This document shows, one piece after another, positions 1 to 12,064 of a stretch of 64,000 nucleotides of DNA. The translations under genes were made by a program, and so were the position numbers. Each line of letters begins with the position of its first letter. Position 1 is the stretch's first letter. The DNA is from Siphonodentalium dalli (taxonomy: Eukaryota; Mollusca; Scaphopoda; Gadilida; Siphonodentaliidae), in NCBI GenBank assembly GCA_032622095.1, contig CP136066.1:47962911-48026910 (forward strand), in the 5' to 3' direction. The notes under the pieces were generated by a model. That model had not been told where the DNA came from. It was given only the letters and a program-made list of their open reading frames with translations, and did no database searches.

Positions 1-1250
1 TTTTTGAGAATATACGGATATGAATGCGCGTATTTTACCATTTAATATGTTATTGCAAGTCTTCACAGTCATGCATAAGTTCATGATACCAAGTTAACAA
101 TCGTTATTCACACAAAAACATACTTATATATGTCGTTCAATGTAATTATGCTACATTGATCGACCACCCATTTCGGAACAGCGAAATAGCGTATGGTATG
201 ATGACATTAAACTCTCTTTGCTCGCTTGCCTATATCGCGATGTTCCCAACAGTTTAAGGTGCCGTATTTTAACAAATAGATTGTCATGAAATGGTAGCAT
301 TCTGGAAATGATATATGCATGGCAGCTTATACCTGCACATTCCATATGCAATTCGCTTAATTTTGGTGTGATTCATATTCTTGTATACCCGCAGGTGGTG
401 AATTAGTCGGCGCTTTAAGGCATTTATTGTATATTTTCCGAGTAGCGAACGAATGTACGACGTCGACGTTGTCGCCTATTCGTAAGTTATAAGACTTTAC
501 ATTACGTCTCGTCCAATTAATGCGAAATATGCAATCGGCGGTCTTAACAGTCGGACAATAAAGTCATATATTTTCACTCGTGACACATACAGATGATAAA
601 GAGACAATTTTTAAATGGTCAGATCTCAATTCAACAAAAGTATGCACTATGTCAGATGGTGAACCAATACCAAACCGCAAAGTGTCACGTTCCGAAATTA
701 TGATACCAAAATTAGCGACTAAGGGGTGGCAAGGTTGGGGCGTCGGACGGGACACGCTGACTCCCATTCATTCAATTTGAATATATCATATATTAAAATG
801 GTTTACGGGCGCGTGAACGGATAGAAAATAGTTTCAATTGAATTGAGAACTGCAAGCGAAAGTCCGCGCATAAGACGGATTGTGCTTTATGAAAACGTGG
901 TCCATGCTGAGAAGTGTTATAACACTATACGCCGGACACCACAGTTCTGTTAATTCTCAAATGTCAAAGTCGAGAATTATTTTTGTAAAAAATGGGGGTT
1001 TTAAAAAAAGTGAAAACAAAACGAACTACTATTCTAAAACTAATGAATTTCGACCGTTTTTGGACTCAAAATATGTCATTTTTAAGCCGCATCGTGATAA
1101 AACCGCATAATCACGACCGGTCGGCATGACAGACAGCCGACTTTGTTTTGAGTGATTGCCCATTAGCCAATACAACACTTAATACAGTGCGCCAACATGA
1201 ATGGATGTTGAAATATATCGCCAGTGGTCATTTGTGTAATTTTTGACATT
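1..1250. other. Left flank, no gene recognised
   Basis: AT-rich sequence with only short reading frames (the longest about 76 codons, none resembling a known protein). Positions about 990-1080 resemble 57600-57690 (shared AAGTGAAAACAAAA, then a GAAC and a TTTTGGACTC motif), so part of this flank is an old dispersed repeat. No promoter, RNA gene or splice structure could be supported. Confidence 0.6.
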
Positions 1251-1868
1251 GTCAAAATGTCCTGGTTTGGTCTTCTGTCTATGTTTAAGACGCTCACATA
1301 GAGCAAATCCAGCTGTTGCGCTTCGTCTAGGAGAAGATCGGGACACAAGCACTTTCTACACATGGACTTTATTAGTACATTTTTCGATGTGTTATAACTT
1401 GGTCATTTCTCACCCGATTTACAAAATTCTTTCACGAGTAGCATCAGTACATCGTATAGATACCCGACAGTAAAAATGGTTGGAATCGGTGACAAGAACA
1501 AAATTGACAAATTTTGCACCCCTCCCCGGGTCAACAAATTGTTTTCGGACCTTGGTGAAAATTTCCCCGATTCGTGCCCTTTCCTTAGTTAACACGATTA
1601 GGAGAACCGAATTCAGCTGCTTGACTTCTTACAGCAGAAAATCTGCGCACAAACTTTTTCCAAAATTTTGGTTTAAGGGCCATAACTCTGGTAAGCAAGT
1701 TAGGGGACAAACCTAAATGCTCCATTACCATGCATCTTGGCATGGTGCATATACCTACCAAATTTCAATGCTTTAACTTTTAAACTTTCTGAGATATAAG
1801 GGTTTCAAAATATATTAAGAATAATAAATAATAATAATAATAGTGAAAAATAAAAAATTGAATAACAA

Positions 1869-1898
1869 TATACTTCCATATTAAAATATGGAAGTATA
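1869..1898. repeat. Perfect 30-bp junction palindrome of satellite A
   Basis: The arms TATACTTCCATATT and AATATGGAAGTATA (14 bp each) flank AA. The intact form is also at 3118-3147, 12035-12064, 13283-13312 and 14531-14560. In copies at 3183, 4432, 5681, 5743, 6989, 8235, 9481, 10727 and 11973 one arm carries GTAAGTATA instead of GGAAGTATA, a single shared substitution that marks a subfamily. Each lies immediately after a TAA-rich tract and before the GGGAATCG unit start. Confidence 0.9.
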
Positions 1899-3117
1899 AT
1901 AAGGGAATCGCTCGGAATTGATTGGAATGTCGATAGTATGGTTTATTGACATTTCTGTGTTCAGTTGGAACGTTCTGGTGTGACCCCCACCCATGCCTCG
2001 AAATTTGATGACGCGGGTAGAAAAGTCGCCATATATCGGCCAATTTTCGAGATATCGAGCTAATATTTGCGCCATTGTGTTCGTATTTTATGCCCCTATA
2101 ATATTTACCAGGGTTTTGGTGAGGTATTGCGCCGATATTTTACTATGTAGGCCAATATGTATGTTTCTGGTTCATACTTTTTTGAATATCTCCGGACTCA
2201 TTCGACATAATGCAGCAAATGAATAATCGTTTAAAAGAGCTAAAAATTCTCCATCGAATGATACCAAACACGTCACGATTGGTTGAAGAAATATAAATTC
2301 ATAGTGCTTTCCCTGTAAACTTGAAAAAAGGAAAGGGCCACCATTTCTACATTTGTCAACCGATTCACAAATTCACACACGATAATACTTAGTACATCCT
2401 ACAGATACTTCACAACCATTTTGGTTCAAATCGGCGACAAAAAAAAAATTGACATATTTTGCCCCTCCCTTAGCCCAGGAAAAATTGAGCGGACCTTTTT
2501 TCAAAATGTCCTGGTTTGGTCTTCTGTCTATGTTTAAGACGCTCACATAGAGCAAATCCAGCTGTTGCGCTTCGTCTAGGAGAAGATCGGGACACAAGCA
2601 CTTTCTACACATGGACTTTATTAGTACATTTTTCGATGTGTTATAACTTGGTCATTTCTCACCCGATTTACAAAATTCTTTCACGAGTAGCATCAGTACA
2701 TCGTATAGATACCCGACAGTAAAAATGGTTGGAATCGGTGACAAGAACAAAATTGACAAATTTTGCACCCCTCCCCGGGTCAACAAATTGTTTTCGGACC
2801 TTGGTGAAAATTTCCCCGATTCGTGCCCTTTCCTTAGTTAACACGATTAGGAGAACCGAATTCAGCTGCTTGACTTCTTACAGCAGAAAATCTGCGCACA
2901 AACTTTTTCCAAAATTTTGGTTTAAGGGCCATAACTCTGGTAAGCAAGTTAGGGGACAAACCTAAATGCTCCATTACCATGCATCTTGGCATGGTGCATA
3001 TACCTACCAAATTTCAATGCTTTAACTTTTAAACTTTCTGAGATATAAGGGTTTCAAAATATATTAAGAATAATAAATAATAATAATAATAGTGAAAAAT
3101 AAAAAATTGAATAACAA

Positions 3118-3212
3118 TATACTTCCATATTAAAATATGGAAGTATAATAATAATAGTGAAAAATAAAAAATTGAATAACAATATACTTCCATATTAAAA
3201 TATGTAAGTATA
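3118..3212 (+). repeat. 65-bp local duplication of the palindrome module in satellite A
   Basis: The segment containing AGTGAAAAATAAAAAATTG and the palindrome is present twice in tandem (palindromes start at 3118 and 3183). This insertion makes the unit about 1314 rather than about 1249 bp long. The first palindrome is perfect and the second carries the GTAAG substitution. Confidence 0.9.
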
Positions 3213-5680
3213 ATAAGGGAATCGCTCGGAATTGATTGGAATGTCGATAGTATGGTTTATTGACATTTCTGTGTTCAGTTGGAACGTTCTGGTGTGACCC
3301 CCACCCATGCCTCGAAATTTGATGACGCGGGTAGAAAAGTCGCCATATATCGGCCAATTTTCGAGATATCGAGCTAATATTTGCGCCATTGTGTTCGTAT
3401 TTTATGCCCCTATAATATTTACTAGGGTTTTGGTGAGGTATTGCGCCGATATTTTACTATGTAGGCCAATATGTATGTTTCTGGTTCATACTTTTTTGAA
3501 TATCTCCGGACTCATTCGACATAATGCAGCAAATGAATAATCGTTTAAAAGAGCTAAAAATTCCCCATCGAATGATACCAAACACGTCACGATTGGTTGA
3601 AGAAATATAAATTCATAGTGCTTTCCCTGTAAACTTGAAAAAAGGAAAGGGCCACCATTTCTACATTTGTCAACCGATTCACAAAATTCACGCACGATAA
3701 TACTTAGTACATCCTACAGATACTTCACAACCATTTTGGTTAAAATCGGCGACAAAAAAAAAATTGACATATTTTGCCCCTCCCTTAGCCCAGGAAAAAT
3801 TGAGCGGACCTTTGTAAAAATGTCCTGGTTTGGTCTTCTGTCTATGTTTAAGACGCTCACATAGAGCAAATCCAGCTGTTGCGCTTCGTCTAGGAGAAGA
3901 TCGGGACACAAGCACTTTCTACACATGGACTTTATTAGTACATTTTTCGATGTGTTATAACTTGGTCATTTCTCACCCGATTTACAAAATTCTTTCACGA
4001 GTAGCATCAGTACATCGTATAGATACCCGACAGTAAAAATGGTTGGAATCGGTGACAAGAAAAAAATTGACAAATTTTGCACCCCTCCCCGGGTCAACAA
4101 ATTGTTTTCGGACCTTGGTGAAAATTTCCCCGATTCGTGCCCTTTCCTTAGTTAACACGATTACGAGAACCGAATTCAGCTGCTTGACTTCTTACAGGAG
4201 AAAATCTGCGCACAAACTTTTTCCAAAATTTTGGTTTAAGGGCCATAACTCTGGTAAGCAAGTTAGGGCACAAACCTAAATGCTCCATTACCATGCATCT
4301 TGGCATGGTGCATATACCTACCAAATTTCAATGCTTTAACTTTTAAACTTTCTGAGATATAAGGGTTTCAAAATATATTAAGAATAATAAATAATAATAA
4401 TAATAGTGAAAAATAAAAAATTGAATAACAATATACTTCCATATTAAAATATGTAAGTATAATAAGGGAATCGCTCGGAATTGATTGGAATGTCGATAGT
4501 ATGGTTTATTGACATTTCTGTGTTCAGTTGGAACGTTCTGGTGTGACCCCCACCCATGCCTCGAAATTTGATGACGCGGGTAGAAAAGTCGCCATATATC
4601 GGCCAATTTTCGAGATATCGAGCTAATATTTGCGCCATTGTGTTCGTATTTTATGCCCCTATAATATTTACTAGGGTTTTGGTGAGGTATTGCGCCGATA
4701 TTTTACTATGTAGGCCAATATGTATGTTTCTGGTTCATACTTTTTTGAATATCTCCGGACTCATTCGACATAATGCAGCAAATGAATAATCGTTTAAAAG
4801 AGCTAAAAATTCCCCATCGAATGATACCAAACACGTCACGATTGGTTGAAGAAATATAAATTCATAGTGCTTTCCCTGTAAACTTGAAAAAAGGAAAGGG
4901 CCACCATTTCTACATTTGTCAACCGATTCACAAAATTCACGCACGATAATACTTAGTACATCCTACAGATACTTCACAACCATTTTGGTTAAAATCGGCG
5001 ACAAAAAAAAAATTGACATATTTTGCCCCTCCCTTAGCCCAGGAAAAATTGAGCGGACCTTTGTAAAAATGTCCTGGTTTGGTCTTCTGTCTATGTTTAA
5101 GACGCTCACATAGAGCAAATCCAGCTGTTGCGCTTCGTCTAGGAGAAGATCGGGACACAAGCACTTTCTACACATGGACTTTATTAGTACATTTTTCGAT
5201 GTGTTATAACTTGGTCATTTCTCACCCGATTTACAAAATTCTTTCACGAGTAGCATCAGTACATCGTATAGATACCCGACAGTAAAAATGGTTGGAATCG
5301 GTGACAAGAAAAAAATTGACAAATTTTGCACCCCTCCCCGGGTCAACAAATTGTTTTCGGACCTTGGTGAAAATTTCCCCGATTCGTGCCCTTTCCTTAG
5401 TTAACACGATTACGAGAACCGAATTCAGCTGCTTGACTTCTTACAGGAGAAAATCTGCGCACAAACTTTTTCCAAAATTTTGGTTTAAGGGCCATAACTC
5501 TGGTAAGCAAGTTAGGGCACAAACCTAAATGCTCCATTACCATGCATCTTGGCATGGTGCATATACCTACCAAATTTCAATGCTTTAACTTTTAAACTTT
5601 CTGAGATATAAGGGTTTCAAAATATATTAAGAATAATAAATAATAATAATAATAGTGAAAAATAAAAAATTGAATAACAA

Positions 5681-5772
5681 TATACTTCCATATTAAAATA
5701 TGTAAGTATAATAATAGTGAAAAATAAAAAATTGAATAACAATATACTTCCATATTAAAATATGTAAGTATA
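5681..5772 (+). repeat. 62-bp local duplication of the palindrome module in satellite A
   Basis: Two palindromes start at 5681 and 5743. As at 3118-3212, the duplication explains a longer unit (1311 bp). Both copies carry the GTAAG substitution. Confidence 0.9.
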
Positions 5773-8700
5773 ATAAGGGAATCGGTCGGAATTGATTGGA
5801 ATGTCGATAGTATGGTTTATTGACATTTCTGTGTTCAGTTGGAACGTTCTGGTGTGACCCCCACCCATGCCTCGAAATTTGATGACGCGGGTAGAAAAGT
5901 CGCCATATATCGGCCAATTTTCGAGATATCGAGCTAATATTTGCGCCATTGTGTTCGTATTTTATGCCCCTATAATATTTACTAGGGTTTTGGTGAGGTA
6001 TTGCGCCGATATTTTACTATGTAGGCCAATATGTATGTTTCTGGTTCATACTTTTTTGAATATCTCCGGACTCATTCGACATAATGCAGCAAATGAATAA
6101 TCGTTTAAAAGAGCTAAAAATTCCCCATCGAATGATACCAAACACGTCACGATTGGTTGAAGAAATATAAATTCATAGTGCTTTCCCTGTAAACTTGAAA
6201 AAAGGAAAGGGCCACCATTTCTACATTTGTCAACCGATTCACAAAATTCACGCACGATAATACTTAGTACATCCTACAGATACTTCACAACTATTTTGGT
6301 TAAAATCGGCGACAAAAAAAAAATTGACATATTTTGCCCCTCCCTTAGCCCAGGAAAAATTGAGCGGACCTTTGTAAAAATGTCCTGGTTTGGTCTTCTG
6401 TCTATGTTTAAGACGCTCACATAGAGCAAATCCAGCTGTTGCGCTTCGTCTAGGAGAAGATCGGGACACAAGCACTTTCTACACATGGACTTTATTAGTA
6501 CATTTTTCGATGTGTTATAACTTGGTCATTTCTCACCCGATTTACAAAATTCTTTCACGAGTAGCATCAGTACATCGTATAGATACCCGACAGTAAAAAT
6601 GGTTGGAATCGGTGACAAGAAAAAAATTGACAAATTTTGCACCCCTCCCCGGGTCAACAAATTGTTTTCGGACCTTGGTGAAAATTTCCCCGATTCGTGC
6701 CCTTTCCTTAGTTAACACGATTACGAGAACCGAATTCAGCTGCTTGACTTCTTACAGGAGAAAATCTGCGCACAAACTTTTTCCAAAATTTTGGTTTAAG
6801 GGCCATAACTCTGGTATGCAAGTTAGGGCACAAACCTAAATGCTCCATTACCATGCATCTTGGCATGGTGCATATACCTACCAAATTTCAATGCTTTAAC
6901 TTTTAAACTTTCTGAGATATAAGGGTTTCAAAATATATTAAGAATAATAAATAATAATAATAGTGAAAAATAAAAAATTGAATAACAATATACTTCCATA
7001 TTAAAATATGTAAGTATAATAAGGGAATCGGTCGGAATTGATTGGAATGTCGATAGTATGGTTTATTGACATTTCTGTGTTCAGTTGGAACGTTCTGGTG
7101 TGACCCCCACCCATGCCTCGAAATTTGATGACGCGGGTAGAAAAGTCGCCATATATCGGCCAATTTTCGAGATATCGAGCTAATATTTGCGCCATTGTGT
7201 TCGTATTTTATGCCCCTATAATATTTACTAGGGTTTTGGTGAGGTATTGCGCCGATATTTTACTATGTAGGCCAATATGTATGTTTCTGGTTCATACTTT
7301 TTTGAATATCTCCGGACTCATTCGACATAATGCAGCAAATGAATAATCGTTTAAAAGAGCTAAAAATTCCCCATCGAATGATACCAAACACGTCACGATT
7401 GGTTGAAGAAATATAAATTCATAGTGCTTTCCCTGTAAACTTGAAAAAAGGAAAGGGCCACCATTTCTACATTTGTCAACCGATTCACAAAATTCACGCA
7501 CGATAATACTTAGTACATCCTACAGATACTTCACAACTATTTTGGTTAAAATCGGCGACAAAAAAAAAATTGACATATTTTGCCCCTCCCTTAGCCCAGG
7601 AAAAATTGAGCGGACCTTTGTAAAAATGTCCTGGTTTGGTCTTCTGTCTATGTTTAAGACGCTCACATAGAGCAAATCCAGCTGTTGCGCTTCGTCTAGG
7701 AGAAGATCGGGACACAAGCACTTTCTACACATGGACTTTATTAGTACATTTTTCGATGTGTTATAACTTGGTCATTTCTCACCCGATTTACAAAATTCTT
7801 TCACGAGTAGCATCAGTACATCGTATAGATACCCGACAGTAAAAATGGTTGGAATCGGTGACAAGAAAAAAATTGACAAATTTTGCACCCCTCCCCGGGT
7901 CAACAAATTGTTTTCGGACCTTGGTGAAAATTTCCCCGATTCGTGCCCTTTCCTTAGTTAACACGATTACGAGAACCGAATTCAGCTGCTTGACTTCTTA
8001 CAGGAGAAAATCTGCGCACAAACTTTTTCCAAAATTTTGGTTTAAGGGCCATAACTCTGGTATGCAAGTTAGGGCACAAACCTAAATGCTCCATTACCAT
8101 GCATCTTGGCATGGTGCATATACCTACCAAATTTCAATGCTTTAACTTTTAAACTTTCTGAGATATAAGGGTTTCAAAATATATTAAGAATAATAAATAA
8201 TAATAATAGTGAAAAATAAAAAATTGAATAACAATATACTTCCATATTAAAATATGTAAGTATAATAAGGGAATCGGTCGGAATTGATTGGAATGTCGAT
8301 AGTATGGTTTATTGACATTTCTGTGTTCAGTTGGAACGTTCTGGTGTGACCCCCACCCATGCCTCGAAATTTGATGACGCGGGTAGAAAAGTCGCCATAT
8401 ATCGGCCAATTTTCGAGATATCGAGCTAATATTTGCGCCATTGTGTTCGTATTTTATGCCCCTATAATATTTACTAGGGTTTTGGTGAGGTATTGCGCCG
8501 ATATTTTACTATGTAGGCCAATATGTATGTTTCTGGTTCATACTTTTTTGAATATCTCCGGACTCATTCGACATAATGCAGCAAATGAATAATCGTTTAA
8601 AAGAGCTAAAAATTCCCCATCGAATGATACCAAACACGTCACGATTGGTTGAAGAAATATAAATTCATAGTGCTTTCCCTGTAAACTTGAAAAAAGGAAA

Positions 8701-11700
8701 GGGCCACCATTTCTACATTTGTCAACCGATTCACAAAATTCACGCACGATAATACTTAGTACATCCTACAGATACTTCACAACTATTTTGGTTAAAATCG
8801 GCGACAAAAAAAAAATTGACATATTTTGCCCCTCCCTTAGCCCAGGAAAAATTGAGCGGACCTTTGTAAAAATGTCCTGGTTTGGTCTTCTGTCTATGTT
8901 TAAGACGCTCACATAGAGCAAATCCAGCTGTTGCGCTTCGTCTAGGAGAAGATCGGGACACAAGCACTTTCTACACATGGACTTTATTAGTACATTTTTC
9001 GATGTGTTATAACTTGGTCATTTCTCACCCGATTTACAAAATTCTTTCACGAGTAGCATCAGTACATCGTATAGATACCCGACAGTAAAAATGGTTGGAA
9101 TCGGTGACAAGAAAAAAATTGACAAATTTTGCACCCCTCCCCGGGTCAACAAATTGTTTTCGGACCTTGGTGAAAATTTCCCCGATTCGTGCCCTTTCCT
9201 TAGTTAACACGATTACGAGAACCGAATTCAGCTGCTTGACTTCTTACAGGAGAAAATCTGCGCACAAACTTTTTCCAAAATTTTGGTTTAAGGGCCATAA
9301 CTCTGGTATGCAAGTTAGGGCACAAACCTAAATGCTCCATTACCATGCATCTTGGCATGGTGCATATACCTACCAAATTTCAATGCTTTAACTTTTAAAC
9401 TTTCTGAGATATAAGGGTTTCAAAATATATTAAGAATAATAAATAATAATAATAGTGAAAAATAAAAAATTGAATAACAATATACTTCCATATTAAAATA
9501 TGTAAGTATAATAAGGGAATCGGTCGGAATTGATTGGAATGTCGATAGTGTGGTTTATTGACATTTCTGTGTTCAGTTGGAACGTTCTGGTGTGACCCCC
9601 ACCCATGCCTCGAAATTTGATGACGCGGGTAGAAAAGTCGCCATATATCGGCCAATTTTCGAGATATCGAGCTAATATTTGCGCCATTGTGTTCGTATTT
9701 TATGCCCCTATAATATTTACTAGGGTTTTGGTGAGGTATTGCGCCGATATTTTACTATGTAGGCCAATATGTATGTTTCTGGTTCATACTTTTTTGAATA
9801 TCTCCGGACTCATTCGACATAATGCAGCAAATGAATAATCGTTTAAAAGAGCTAAAAATTCCCCATCGAATGATACCAAACACGTCACGATTGGTTGAAG
9901 AAATATAAATTCATAGTGCTTTCCCTGTAAACTTGAAAAAAGGAAAGGGCCACCATTTCTACATTTGTCAACCGATTCACAAAATTCACGCACGATAATA
10001 CTTAGTACATCCTACAGATACTTCACAACTATTTTGGTTAAAATCGGCGACAAAAAAAAAATTGACATATTTTGCCCCTCCCTTAGCCCAGGAAAAATTG
10101 AGCGGACCTTTGTAAAAATGTCCTGGTTTGGTCTTCTGTCTATGTTTAAGACGCTCACATAGAGCAAATCCAGCTGTTGCGCTTCGTCTAGGAGAAGATC
10201 GGGACACAAGCACTTTCTACACATGGACTTTATTAGTACATTTTTCGATGTGTTATAACTTGGTCATTTCTCACCCGATTTACAAAATTCTTTCACGAGT
10301 AGCATCAGTACATCGTATAGATACCCGACAGTAAAAATGGTTGGAATCGGTGACAAGAAAAAAATTGACAAATTTTGCACCCCTCCCCGGGTCAACAAAT
10401 TGTTTTCGGACCTTGGTGAAAATTTCCCCGATTCGTGCCCTTTCCTTAGTTAACACGATTACGAGAACCGAATTCAGCTGCTTGACTTCTTACAGGAGAA
10501 AATCTGCGCACAAACTTTTTCCAAAATTTTGGTTTAAGGGCCATAACTCTGGTATGCAAGTTAGGGCACAAACCTAAATGCTCCATTACCATGCATCTTG
10601 GCATGGTGCATATACCTACCAAATTTCAATGCTTTAACTTTTAAACTTTCTGAGATATAAGGGTTTCAAAATATATTAAGAATAATAAATAATAATAATA
10701 GTGAAAAATAAAAAATTGAATAACAATATACTTCCATATTAAAATATGTAAGTATAATAAGGGAATCGGTCGGAATTGATTGGAATGTCGATAGTATGGT
10801 TTATTGACATTTCTGTGTTCAGTTGGAACGTTCTGGTGTGACCCCCACCCATGCCTCGAAATTTGATGACGCGGGTAGAAAAGTCGCCATATATCGGCCA
10901 ATTTTCGAGATATCGAGCTAATATTTGCGCCATTGTGTTCGTATTTTATGCCCCTATAATATTTACTAGGGTTTTGGTGAGGTATTGCGCCGATATTTTA
11001 CTATGTAGGCCAATATGTATGTTTCTGGTTCATACTTTTTTGAATATCTCCGGACTCATTCGACATAATGCAGCAAATGAATAATCGTTTAAAAGAGCTA
11101 AAAATTCCCCATCGAATGATACCAAACACGTCACGATTGGTTGAAGAAATATAAATTCATAGTGCTTTCCCTGTAAACTTGAAAAAAGGAAAGGGCCACC
11201 ATTTCTACATTTGTCAACCGATTCACAAAATTCACGCACGATAATACTTAGTACATCCTACAGATACTTCACAACTATTTTGGTTAAAATCGGCGACAAA
11301 AAAAAAATTGACATATTTTGCCCCTCCCTTAGCCCAGGAAAAATTGAGCGGACCTTTGTAAAAATGTCCTGGTTTGGTCTTCTGTCTATGTTTAAGACGC
11401 TCACATAGAGCAAATCCAGCTGTTGCGCTTCGTCTAGGAGAAGATCGGGACACAAGCACTTTCTACACATGGACTTTATTAGTACATTTTTCGATGTGTT
11501 ATAACTTGGTCATTTCTCACCCGATTTACAAAATTCTTTCACGAGTAGCATCAGTACATCGTATAGATACCCGACAGTAAAAATGGTTGGAATCGGTGAC
11601 AAGAAAAAAATTGACAAATTTTGCACCCCTCCCCGGGTCAACAAATTGTTTTCGGACCTTGGTGAAAATTTCCCCGATTCGTGCCCTTTCCTTAGTTAAC

Positions 11701-11972
11701 ACGATTACGAGAACCGAATTCAGCTGCTTGACTTCTTACAGGAGAAAATCTGCGCACAAACTTTTTCCAAAATTTTGGTTTAAGGGCCATAACTCTGGTA
11801 TGCAAGTTAGGGCACAAACCTAAATGCTCCATTACCATGCATCTTGGCATGGTGCATATACCTACCAAATTTCAATGCTTTAACTTTTAAACTTTCTGAG
11901 ATATAAGGGTTTCAAAATATATTAAGAATAATAAATAATAATAATAGTGAAAAATAAAAAATTGAATAACAA
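5773..11972 (+). repeat. Homogenised core of satellite A (five near-identical units)
   Basis: Units anchored at 6390, 7636, 8882, 10128 and 11374 have exactly equal periods of 1246 bp and share diagnostic variants (GGGAATCGGTCGG, CTCTGGTATGCAAG, TTCACAACTATTTTGG). I saw almost no differences among them (for example GTGTGG instead of GTATGG near 9549). This points to recent unequal exchange or amplification in the middle of the array. Confidence 0.85.
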
Positions 11973-12064
11973 TATACTTCCATATTAAAATATGTAAGTA
12001 TAATAATAGTGAAAAATAAAAAATTGAATAACAATATACTTCCATATTAAAATATGGAAGTATA
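11973..12064 (+). repeat. 62-bp local duplication of the palindrome module in satellite A
   Basis: Palindromes start at 11973 (GTAAG form) and 12035 (perfect form). It sits exactly between the homogenised core and the diverged tail units, so it may mark the exchange boundary between two unit subfamilies. Confidence 0.85.

Noticed and set aside
1869-1898. Junction palindrome as a bacterial-type terminator or operator
   Set aside because: There is no T-run in the terminator position and no gene; the setting is satellite DNA of a eukaryote.
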